Below are positions 1 to 5,169 of a stretch of 6,055 nucleotides of DNA, in pieces. This DNA comes from Chloroflexota bacterium. GTDB lineage: Bacteria > Chloroflexota > Limnocylindria > Limnocylindrales > CSP1-4. The stretch is taken from contig JAJYXX010000303.1 in the NCBI GenBank assembly GCA_021801545.1, forward strand, positions 1 through 6,055, in the 5' to 3' direction. Position numbers and translations under genes: made by a program. A model generated the notes under the pieces. That model was not told the DNA's origin. It saw only the letters and a program-made list of their open reading frames with translations, and ran no database searches. How positions within the stretch are numbered: the stretch's first letter is position 1; each line of letters opens with the position of its first letter.

Positions 1-291
1 CTCTCTGGAAAGGGCAACGGCAGGGCGAGCGAGGCGATCCAGCGGGCGCTCGACAAGAGCACCCAGACGATCGAGCGGATCGTGACCGAGACGCCTCGGG
101 GCAAGGGCGGCGGCCACGGCCCAGGGGACGACCCGGCCAACGGCGCCGGCAAGCCGAACGGCCAGCCCGGCCCCGGCCAGGCCCCGGGCGGATCGCCGGG
201 CCGCAGCGGTCCCGGGCAGCTCGGCCCGGGTGGCCCGGGTGGCCCGGGTGCCTCACCGTCCGATCACGCCTCGGGCATGCCCGCCCCGTAG
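1..291 (+). CDS. Hypothetical protein with Gly/Pro-rich tail, 3' part only
   Basis: The reading frame is open from the first base to a TAG at 289-291, so only the last 96 codons of a gene that starts upstream are present. The first 30 residues are helix-like and charged (ASEAIQRALDKSTQTIERI). They are followed by about 65 residues of low-complexity Gly, Pro, Asn, Ala and Gln, ending in a 9-bp tandem triplication (223-249) that encodes Gly-Pro-Gly repeats. Third codon positions are almost all G or C, which supports this frame over the others. The charged helix followed by a disordered Pro/Gly tail resembles the ends of some secreted Chloroflexota and Actinomycetota proteins of unknown function (DUF5667-like). 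That likeness is weak, and no catalytic motif is visible in this fragment. An ATG at 82 lies inside the frame but is probably not the true start. Confidence 0.6.
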   Translation, partial: LSGKGNGRASEAIQRALDKSTQTIERIVTETPRGKGGGHGPGDDPANGAGKPNGQPGPGQAPGGSPGRSGPGQLGPGGPGGPGASPSDHASGMPAP

Positions 292-309
292 GGGTCGTTC
301 AGCCGACCC
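292..309 (+). terminator. Small hairpin directly after the first stop codon
   Basis: GGGTCG (292-297) and CGACCC (304-309) form a perfect 6-bp stem with a 6-nt loop, starting one base after the stop codon. There is no T-run afterwards, so it is at best a weak or factor-assisted terminator. In DNA this rich in G and C such a stem can also arise by chance. Confidence 0.25.
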
Positions 310-332
310 GACCCTCGGACCGCCCCGGCCAG

Positions 333-434
333 CGGTCCACCGGCTGTCTGTTCTGGAGCGCAGACCCAATCGCCCGTTTCGGCCGGTCCACCGGCTGCCT
401 GTTCTGGAGCGCAGACCCAATCGCCCGTTTCGGC
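333..434. repeat. 51-bp tandem duplication, two copies
   Basis: Bases 333-383 and 384-434 are identical except for one change (T at 347, C at 398). The unit begins CGGTCCACCGGCTG and ends CCCGTTTCGGC. At the unit junctions the sequence contains the dyad GCCGGT-CC-ACCGGC (382-395). The unit length is a multiple of three, yet neither strand gives a believable protein through it. The near identity of the copies points to a recent duplication. Confidence 0.9.
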
Positions 435-610
435 ACCCGATCGGACCGTTGGACCGCCTCAACCGGCCCGATTCGGCCCATTTGTTCTTGTCCGAGAACC
501 ATCTGCTTGCCGAACCCCCGGTGCGGCCGTGAATCGGGCCGTTTGTCGCTCGGGGAAGAACGTCCACCGAGCAGCACGCTGAGCGGCGGACGGCGAGCGG
601 AACGCGGGCT

Positions 611-736
611 GGGCAGCACACCGGGCCGGACCGGCACCCCGGGCGCGGGGCAGCACGCCGGGCCGGACCGGCACACCAGGCCGGGCAGCACGCCGGCCGG
701 GCCTGACGCCGCGGGCAGGCCGGGCCTGACGCCGCG
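611..736. repeat. Cluster of GC-rich short direct repeats
   Basis: A 27-bp segment starting GGGCAGCAC occurs at 611-637 and again at 648-674 with one mismatch, and its first 14 bases recur at 683-696. A 19-bp segment starting GGCCGGGCC occurs at 695-713 and exactly again at 718-736. The pattern of partial, interleaved copies resembles replication slippage or a degenerated intergenic repeat family. No coding function is apparent. Confidence 0.75.
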
Positions 737-808
737 AGCGTGCCCTGCGCTACCCTGTCAGCCGTGACCCACCTGACGCCTCCGCCCCGGCCCGACCGAT
801 GGAGCTGA
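726..808 (+). promoter_or_regulatory. Possible promoter and leaderless 14-codon upstream frame
   Basis: TACCCT (751-756) fits the relaxed TANNNT -10 pattern. It is followed after exactly seven bases by GTG at 764, the spacing expected of a leaderless transcript. CTGACG at 726-731 could be a weak -35, 19 bp upstream. The GTG opens a frame of 14 codons ending in TGA at 806-808, which overlaps the ATG of the hydrolase gene (799). Since that ATG lacks a Shine-Dalgarno sequence, translation through the short frame could deliver ribosomes to it. This is inferred from spacing alone. Confidence 0.25.
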
Positions 809-1548
809 TCGTCCTCGGTGCCGGGCCGGCCTACTCCGATCGGGCGGGGTCGGTCGGCGCGTCGTACCTGCTCGTTCACAACGGGCGGGCGCTCGTCCTC
901 GACCTCGGCCAGGGCTCGTTCCCGGCCCTCGCCCGCGCCACCGAGCCGAGCCGGCTGCTCGCGGTCATGGTCAGCCACCTCCACCCCGACCACTTCATCG
1001 ACCTCGTCCCGCTCCGCCACTACCTGCGCTACGAGTTCGAGCCACCGCGTCGGGTGACCGTCCACGCCCCCACCGGCCTCGCCCGTCGACTCGACGCACT
1101 GCACGACGAGCCGGGGTTCACCGCCCAGGCGCTCGACGTGGTCGAGCTCTCAGCGGGCGTCCGCTCGATCGGCCCGTTCGAGCTCGAAGCGGCGCTCGTC
1201 ACCCACAACAGCGAGAGCTACGCCTTCCGCGTTCGGGCGGACGCGGGCGCCAGGCCGGGCTTCGTCTACTCGGGCGACTGCGGTCGAGCCGACGACTTGC
1301 GGACACTCGTTCGCTCGGGCGACACCCTGCTCGCCGAGGTCGCCTTTGGGCCCGGTCCGGTGCCGGCGGGGGCCCAGCATCTCGACGGTCCGGCCGTCGG
1401 CCGGCTGGCGGCAGCGAGCGGGGTGGGACGGCTGCTCCTCACCCACCTCCAGATGGGCTTCGATCCGGACGAGACGATCGCCTCGATGCGCGCCTGGTAC
1501 GACGGCGACGTTCGCTTCGTCTGGCCGGGAGACCGCCTGCAGGTCTGA
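799..1548 (+). CDS. MBL-fold metallo-hydrolase (RNase Z/cyclic-nucleotide phosphodiesterase-like)
   Basis: The 249-residue product is a complete metallo-beta-lactamase-fold hydrolase and probably binds two metal ions. The signature SHLHPDH is at residues 59-65 (ligands H60, H62, D64, H65). Further ligands are H136 in VTHNSES, D160 in YSGDC and H216 in LLLTH, with H194 as a possible extra. Length and motif order match the Lactamase_B_2 group. Within it, the VxH-xxES, YSGD and G-V-xxLLLTH segments resemble the mycobacterial cAMP phosphodiesterase Rv1339 as I recall it, so phosphodiester hydrolysis in the cytoplasm is likely but the substrate is open. There is no signal peptide. ATG 799 gives the typical MELxVLG first strand of the fold, but no Shine-Dalgarno is visible in front of it. 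The gene converges on the next one across a shared hairpin. Confidence 0.9.
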   Translation: MELIVLGAGPAYSDRAGSVGASYLLVHNGRALVLDLGQGSFPALARATEPSRLLAVMVSHLHPDHFIDLVPLRHYLRYEFEPPRRVTVHAPTGLARRLDALHDEPGFTAQALDVVELSAGVRSIGPFELEAALVTHNSESYAFRVRADAGARPGFVYSGDCGRADDLRTLVRSGDTLLAEVAFGPGPVPAGAQHLDGPAVGRLAAASGVGRLLLTHLQMGFDPDETIASMRAWYDGDVRFVWPGDRLQV

Positions 1549-1568
1549 TGCCCGTGGCGGCATGAAAT

Positions 1569-1602
1569 GACCCGGGTGCGGTAGGAGGTCCGCACCCGGG
1601 TC
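1569..1602. terminator. Strong hairpin between convergent genes, probable bidirectional terminator
   Basis: GACCCGGGTGCG (1569-1580) pairs perfectly with CGCACCCGGGTC (1591-1602), giving a 12-bp stem with a 10-nt loop. It lies 20 bases after the hydrolase stop and 25 bases beyond the stop of the minus-strand gene, exactly where both transcripts should end. There is no long T-run on either side. The minus-strand exit reads ATTTCATG and the plus-strand exit CGAGGG, so this resembles the stem-only terminators common in high-GC bacteria. Confidence 0.75.
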
Positions 1603-1627
1603 GAGGGTCGCTCGGGGGCAGCGACGA

Positions 1628-2623
1628 TCAGCTGCGGCGGCGGGCCGTCCGATCAGACGAGAGCAGCAACAGGCTGACGATGAGGCCGGCAAGGCCGACG
1701 AGGATCAGGCGCCATCCCGGGATCGGCGTCGAGCCCGCCGCGGTGGTCGAGAGCGTGTCGGTCGGCGGCAGCGTCACCCGCGGCGTCGGTTGCGGCGCGC
1801 TGACCGCACCGAGAACCTCGCCCGTCGGGGCGTCCGATGTCTCAGGCTGCGGAAGCTGGTCCTGGCTGACCGGGACGACCTCGGCCGGCTGCTCCGTCGC
1901 GGTCGGCGGGTTCTCGGTCGGCGGGTTGTCGACCGCGGGCGGGTCGGTCGGCTGCTCGCTCGGGGGCGGGCTCGAGAGGTCCTCGGTCGCGGGCGGGTCG
2001 GTCGCGGGCGGGTTCTCGGTCGGCGGGTTCTCGGTCGGCGGGTTCTCGGTCGGCTGCTCGGCCGCGGCCGGCGGGTTCTCGGTCGGCGGGCTGTCGGTCG
2101 GCGGGCTGTCGGTCGGCGGGTTCTCGGCCGCGAGCGGGCTGAAGGGCGTTTCGCTCTCGCACGCGCTGACGCTGCTGGACTTCGCGTTGCCGCCGTTCGT
2201 CTCCACCCGGAACGAGTTGACCCCGTCGCGATGGCTCGCGACGCTCAGCGGACCGAAGGGGAGAGCCGAGGACGCGATCGCCGTCAGGGTCTGGCGCGAC
2301 CCCGGGATCTCGATCCAGTCGCCGCCGCCGGGGACATGGTCGGTGACCCAGACGTCGAACACGAAGGGTGACGACGTGACGGTGACCGCCACCGTGCCGG
2401 AGATCCCCTCGGCACCGAAGCACGGTGCCACGGAGATCGAGGCCACCGAACCGGCGGTGCCGGAGTCGGACTTCGGGCCGTGTGGGTTGGCCGCGAAGGA
2501 GGGGGAGGCGCCCGGCCCGAAGGCCGCGACGGCCACCATGAGCCCGGCCGCGAGCCAGCCTGCGGCTCGGGCGGTGGAGGTGCGAGCCGGCTGCGTGCGG
2601 GCCAGCGTACGGAGCGTCTTCAT
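1628..2623 (-). CDS. Secreted surface protein with Pro/Thr/Glu repeat stalk and C-terminal anchor
   Basis: The 331-residue product has an export signal: basic residues up to about 20, a hydrophobic stretch 21-36, and a likely cleavage after SFA at 42-44. Residues 45-160 form a small extracellular domain with Cys68 and Cys155, which could form a disulfide; I do not recognise its family. Residues 168-245 are a stalk of repeats such as ENPPT and DSPPT. LPPTD (285-289) is followed by a hydrophobic span (about 303-321) and the basic tail RTARRRS. That layout matches a sortase-type sorting signal with Asp in place of Gly, or a simple membrane anchor. On the minus strand a GGGGA stretch six bases before the ATG can serve as ribosome-binding site. 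The reverse strand and shifted frames are open through the stalk only because of the repeats. Its role may be cell-surface adhesion or structure, which is inference. Confidence 0.85.
   Translation of the reverse strand: MKTLRTLARTQPARTSTARAAGWLAAGLMVAVAAFGPGASPSFAANPHGPKSDSGTAGSVASISVAPCFGAEGISGTVAVTVTSSPFVFDVWVTDHVPGGGDWIEIPGSRQTLTAIASSALPFGPLSVASHRDGVNSFRVETNGGNAKSSSVSACESETPFSPLAAENPPTDSPPTDSPPTENPPAAAEQPTENPPTENPPTENPPATDPPATEDLSSPPPSEQPTDPPAVDNPPTENPPTATEQPAEVVPVSQDQLPQPETSDAPTGEVLGAVSAPQPTPRVTLPPTDTLSTTAAGSTPIPGWRLILVGLAGLIVSLLLLSSDRTARRRS
1889..2122 (-). repeat. Coding repeats of the Pro/Thr/Glu stalk
   Basis: A 15-bp unit, read on the plus strand as TTCTCGGTCGGCGGG with variants (for example CTGTCGGTCGGCGGG), recurs through this stretch and encodes the five-residue unit (E/D)(N/S)PPT. 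The longest exact runs are at about 2011-2048. Such tracts change length by slippage, so copy number may differ between strains. Confidence 0.85.
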
Positions 2624-2627
2624 CGTG

Positions 2628-2727
2628 GTCCCCGAGTACCTTTCGTCTGATGGTTCGTCGATCTCGGTCCGGAGATCGGGAGCCGTTGCCTAAGCGGCAG
2701 AGCCATCGTGGACGACCGGGTGGTACC
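2628..2727 (-). promoter_or_regulatory. Structured 5' leader of the surface-protein gene
   Basis: Read on the minus strand, the last 100 bases before the start codon show nested pairing. GGTACC (2722-2727) pairs with GGTACT (2635-2640). Inside it, GGTCGT (2712-2717) pairs with ACGAACC (2652-2658) with one bulged A. Inside that are two hairpins: TGCC-gctta-GGCA (2687-2699) and CGATCTC-cggacc-GAGATCG (2659-2678), the second stacked directly on the preceding helix. The outermost helix ends one base before the GGGGAC (2628-2633) that serves as ribosome-binding site, so folding could control translation. The sequence does not match the conserved core of any riboswitch class I can recall (c-di-GMP, c-di-AMP, glycine, TPP, cobalamin or fluoride). 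The fold is by eye and not energetically tested. Confidence 0.35.
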
Positions 2728-2881
2728 TGTCTAGGACCTTCGGGACCCTGGGTTCTCACCATTCCACACTCGACCGCACAGTGGGTCGCAGATTCCGGTG
2801 CGCGTGGTCACCGAAGGGGGCATGACCCGCCGTCAGCGGGGTCCCAGGACGATGGGGCTACACCGAGCCGACGGCCCAGTC
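2728..2881. other. Upstream part of the leader/promoter region, several dyads
   Basis: No gene is seen here. The stretch should contain the promoter for the minus-strand surface-protein gene, but I find no convincing -35/-10 pair. Dyads include CGACC (2771-2775) with GGTCG (2784-2788), which enclose CAC/GTG and resemble an operator. CGGTG (2796-2800) pairs with CACCG (2809-2813). GACCCGC (2824-2830) pairs with GCGGGGTC (2836-2843) with one bulged G. The last one lies shortly beyond the stop of the minus-strand remnant at 2882 and could end its transcript. Confidence 0.4.
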
Positions 2882-3319
2882 CTATTGGTGGTCGGCGGGC
2901 GACTCGTACTCGAGTCTGCCAAGAACGATCAGCTGCTCGAGGTCGTCGCCTGCCCCGGGCAGGTTCTCCGCGACGGCGGCACGCACCTCGGCGAGGTCCG
3001 CGTCGCTGGCCGCCCCGAGCATCCGGCTCACATCCGCAATGTCGATCGTCCGGCTGGCGATCAGCTTCGCCACAACCAGGTCCGCCAACGTGAGCGTTGG
3101 TCGCCCCGCTGCCGTGTTGCCCTGGGCCGCCGCGATCGCCTTCTCACCCCACGGGCCGGGGAGTCCGATGAGATCGAGCTCGTGCCTGTCCTTGCTCCAC
3201 CCGCTGCCCTTCAGGCCCCCGGCCAGCCGGCGCTCGCGCTGCCGGGCCCAGCCGGCCCGCGCGAGCGCCTCCTCGGCACGGGCAAGCGCATCTGTGCCTG
3301 TCCCCCTCGCATCAAGTTT
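2882..3319 (-). pseudogene. Truncated nucleotidyltransferase-like protein (C-terminal half)
   Basis: The minus-strand frame ending at the TGA 2882-2884 reads as a convincing protein from about 3319 downwards. It runs KLDARGTGTDALARAEEALARAGW, then ELDLIGLPGPWGEKAI, then the well-formed tail LADLVVAKLIASRTIDIADVSRMLG and DDLEQLIVLGRLE. Third positions are G/C-rich across this stretch. The order (a charged helix, an ELDLI strand, a PWGxxAI helix, and a KLxAxRxxDIADVSRML helix) resembles the second half of nucleotidyltransferase-like proteins of the DUF6036/AbiEii kind, often found in toxin-antitoxin-like pairs. The expected first half with its GGxA/GS and DxDxx motifs is missing, and there is no ATG in the coding-looking part. 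The only candidate start is TTG at 3088, which leaves 68 residues. Upstream the frame runs open to 3437 but loses coding character. I judge it a 5'-truncated remnant. The family call is from memory of the pattern. Confidence 0.5.
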
Positions 3320-3601
3320 CCGAGAAGGATGCCCGAACCTGGCCGCCGGCGCCGTGCCGCGATTGAGATGAGGACATGGCGAACGGCCGCACGATCGATC
3401 GTCATGCGGCCAGCATCGGCCGCGACGCCCCGGCCGTCAATTGCCGTAGCGAAGCCTGTAGCGAAGCCATGCCGAGGGGAACAGGGTTGGATAGTAGGAC
3501 TCCTGTGCCTCATGGCGGCGACCCCCGGCTCGTGGTAACCCCTCGCGGCGCTCGACTCGGTCGCTGGCCCCGGGCCGTCGATCTCGCGGAATCGGCCGAC
3601 A
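3320..3601. other. Intergenic region between remnant and ATPase promoter
   Basis: No frame on either strand looks coding here, although some are open. Translations are Arg-rich and contain no motif. The one clear structure is a 12-bp tandem repeat: GTAGCGAAGCC at 3446-3456 and again at 3458-3468. This is where the missing first half of the minus-strand nucleotidyltransferase-like gene would be expected, and I find no trace of it in any of the three minus frames. Confidence 0.5.
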
Positions 3602-3630
3602 TTGACATCGCTCGGCGTGCTTGCTATAAC
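3602..3630 (+). promoter_or_regulatory. Near-consensus sigma-70 promoter of the ATPase gene
   Basis: TTGACA (3602-3607), a perfect -35 consensus, is followed after 17 bp by TATAAC (3625-3630), which matches the -10 consensus at five of six positions. Transcription would start near 3637, giving a leader of about 40 bases before ATG 3675. Such a strong promoter in this GC-rich window is unusual, and it fits a gene kept silent by a repressor. Confidence 0.75.
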
Positions 3631-3660
3631 TCTGGTTGCTACAACACGACTTATAGCAAC
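3620..3660. promoter_or_regulatory. Triplicated dyad operator over the -10 box
   Basis: Three related 11-mers occur within 41 bases: CTTGCTATAAC (3620-3630), GTTGCTACAAC (3635-3645), and on the opposite strand GTTGCTATAAG (3650-3660). The outer two form a perfect 9-bp inverted repeat, TTGCTATAA (3621-3629) with TTATAGCAA (3651-3659). The middle copy is itself a small dyad (GTTG-cta-CAAC). The first copy contains the -10 box and the others cover the start of the transcript, so a protein bound here would block transcription. The winged-helix segment of the downstream ATPase makes autoregulation the simplest guess. Confidence 0.65.
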
Positions 3661-3674
3661 TGAGGTTCTCATTG

Positions 3675-5156
3675 ATGCCCGGACCGACCACCACTCGCCC
3701 GTCGCGTCTCTTCGATCGCGAGGACGAGTGGGCTGATCTCATGCGCTTCGCTGGAGATCCCGCCCCGACGCCGCGGATCGGCTTGGTCTACGGCCGTCGG
3801 CGGCAGGGCAAGAGCTTCATGCTGGACGAGCTGGCAGCGGCATCCGGCGGCTTCTACCACCAGGCGATCGAGGAACAGAGTGCTCCCGCTCTCGACCGCT
3901 TCGCCGCGGCGATCGCAGCGTTTGCCGGTCTTCCCGCATGGGCTGGCGGTCGATTCAACGACTGGACGACGGCGTTTCGCGCTCTTGCGGAACAGGCCGG
4001 TGGCCGCCCCTTGGTGATCGACGAGTTCCCGTATCTGCTGCGCGAGTCGCCCGAGCTGCCGTCGGTCGTCCAGGCGGCCTATGACGCGGCCAAGTCGGGA
4101 CGACACCCTACATTCCAGATGATCCTCTGTGGCTCGGCGTTATCGGTAATGACGAGGCTCCTGACCGGTCAGCAGGCGTTGCGTGGACGGGCAGTGCTCG
4201 ACATGCCGGTGCAGGCCTTTGACTTCCGCGTATCGCGCGCGTTCTGGGGGAGCGGCGACCTCGAGATCGCCTTCCTAGTCAACGCTGTCCTGGGCGGGCC
4301 GCCCGGCTACCGCGACCTCCTCGCGGGAGCGGCTCCGGCCAGCGCTGCCGAGTTCGCGGACTGGCTCGCCGAGGGGGTACTCAACCCATCCCACGCGCTG
4401 TTTCGCGAAGCCGAGTATCTCCTCAGCGAGGATCCGGCGCTCGTGGACCGCGCGCTCTATCGGTCGATCATCGCTGCGATCAGCGGCGGGCAGTCGACGC
4501 GACGCGGCGTCGGGGGCGTTCTCGGCCGACCGGACACGGCACTCGACCACCCGCTTGGTCAGCTCGAGCGTGCCCAGTTCATCGTCCGCGACAGCGACCT
4601 GCTCCGTCCGAACCGCCCACTGCTGCGCGTCGCGGATCCGCTCCTCCGCTTTCACTTCACCGTGCTGCGGCCAGACATCGCGCGCTTTGAGGCCAGGCGG
4701 ACCCGGGAGGCATGGACTGACGCCGAACCTCGGTTTCGGGCGCAGGTCCTCGGGCCGCACTTCGAGTCGCTCGCCCGAACGTGGACGGAGCGCTACGCGT
4801 CGGGAACGACACTCGGGGGGCGTCCTCGACGTGTCGGCTTCGTCCAGGTGAACGACCCGGGAGCGAAACAGCAGTTCGAGCTTGACGTCGTTGCCGAGGC
4901 CCCAGGCGAGAAGGTCGACGGGAAGCCGCGGCTTCTTGCCATCGGTGAGGCGAAGGCGAGTGAGACCCCACGAACCCTCGGTGATCTTGCGCGCCTCGAA
5001 CGGATCCGCGAGATCCTCGCGACCCGTGCCGAGGTTGGGAAGACGAAGCTCCTCCTCTTCGGCCGCGCCGGCTTCGAGGCTGACCTCACCGCCACGGCGA
5101 GCAAGCGTCAGGACGTCGAGCTTGTCGATCTCGCGAGGCTCTACGAAGGAGACTGA
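3675..5156 (+). CDS. ATPase_2-family P-loop ATPase with winged helix and DUF234/REase-like C-terminus
   Basis: The 493-residue product has the layout of the archaeal/bacterial ATPase_2 plus DUF234 family. Walker A is GRRRQGKS (40-47), Walker B PLVIDEFPYL (112-121, D116/E117), and the sensor-1-like strand MILCGSALSVM (149-159). A winged-helix segment follows (about 262-325: TRRGVGGVLGR, then LERAQFIVRD, then RPLLRVADPLLRFHF). The C-terminal domain contains FELDVVAE (401-408) and LLAIGEAK (420-427), a PD-(D/E)xK nuclease-like pattern with D404, E425 and K427. Other family members combine ATP-dependent switching with DNA binding, and cellular roles are mostly unknown. ATG 3675 is preferred over the TTG at 3672 because TGAGG (3661-3665) sits nine bases upstream. 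A near-consensus promoter and a dyad operator lie immediately upstream. A decayed relative faces it tail to tail 13 bp beyond the stop. Less G/C-biased than the 5' genes, it may have been acquired by transfer. Confidence 0.85.
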   Translation: MPGPTTTRPSRLFDREDEWADLMRFAGDPAPTPRIGLVYGRRRQGKSFMLDELAAASGGFYHQAIEEQSAPALDRFAAAIAAFAGLPAWAGGRFNDWTTAFRALAEQAGGRPLVIDEFPYLLRESPELPSVVQAAYDAAKSGRHPTFQMILCGSALSVMTRLLTGQQALRGRAVLDMPVQAFDFRVSRAFWGSGDLEIAFLVNAVLGGPPGYRDLLAGAAPASAAEFADWLAEGVLNPSHALFREAEYLLSEDPALVDRALYRSIIAAISGGQSTRRGVGGVLGRPDTALDHPLGQLERAQFIVRDSDLLRPNRPLLRVADPLLRFHFTVLRPDIARFEARRTREAWTDAEPRFRAQVLGPHFESLARTWTERYASGTTLGGRPRRVGFVQVNDPGAKQQFELDVVAEAPGEKVDGKPRLLAIGEAKASETPRTLGDLARLERIREILATRAEVGKTKLLLFGRAGFEADLTATASKRQDVELVDLARLYEGD

Positions 5157-5169
5157 AGCGGCAGCCTCG

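Larger units (their letters stand above)
292..798. other. Repeat-rich intergenic region without a convincing gene
   Basis: About 500 bases separate the first stop codon from the hydrolase start. Several frames are open on both strands, but their translations are Arg/Pro/Gly-rich, show no domain and have no clear third-position bias, so I treat them as chance frames in GC-rich DNA. The region holds a 51-bp tandem duplication (333-434), an 11-bp perfect inverted repeat (464-474 with 531-541), a small hairpin inside it (GTTCT 484-488 with AGAAC 495-499), and a cluster of GC-rich short repeats (611-736). The stretch 470-500 is less GC-rich than its surroundings. Its last 70 bases probably carry the promoter of the hydrolase gene. 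Confidence 0.55.

Noticed and set aside
333..434. CRISPR array
   Set aside because: The two 51-bp copies are adjacent with no spacers, so this is a tandem duplication.
507..767. 86-codon plus-strand frame in the repeat-rich intergenic region
   Set aside because: The composition follows the GC-rich repeats and there is no ribosome-binding site, motif or third-position bias.
253..1104. Long minus-strand open frame (283 codons) across the repeats and into the hydrolase gene
   Set aside because: It is antisense to the well-supported hydrolase gene, its product is Arg/Gly/Pro-rich without motifs, and its repeats are just the translated 51-bp duplication.
1680..2693. 337-codon plus-strand frame rich in GGFSVGG repeats
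   Set aside because: It is the antisense reading of the Pro/Thr/Glu stalk of the secreted protein. The minus frame has a signal peptide, a membrane span and a basic tail, so the plus frame is a shadow.
1842..2762. 306-codon minus-strand frame with DREPA repeats
   Set aside because: This is the stalk-encoding repeat read out of frame. It has no export signal or domain.
2641..2780. c-di-AMP or c-di-GMP riboswitch in the leader of the surface-protein gene
   Set aside because: The GGGACC and GGCAAC fragments reminded me of these classes, but the conserved cores are not present in order on either strand.
2798..3538. 246-codon plus-strand frame opposite the nucleotidyltransferase-like remnant
   Set aside because: The minus-strand reading has recognisable motifs and stronger codon bias up to about 3319. 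The plus product is Arg/Pro-rich and featureless.
3211..3672. 153-codon minus-strand frame, considered as the missing first half of the nucleotidyltransferase-like gene
   Set aside because: It lacks the expected GGxA/GS and DxD motifs and is not G/C-biased at third positions, so joining it by a frameshift is not supported.
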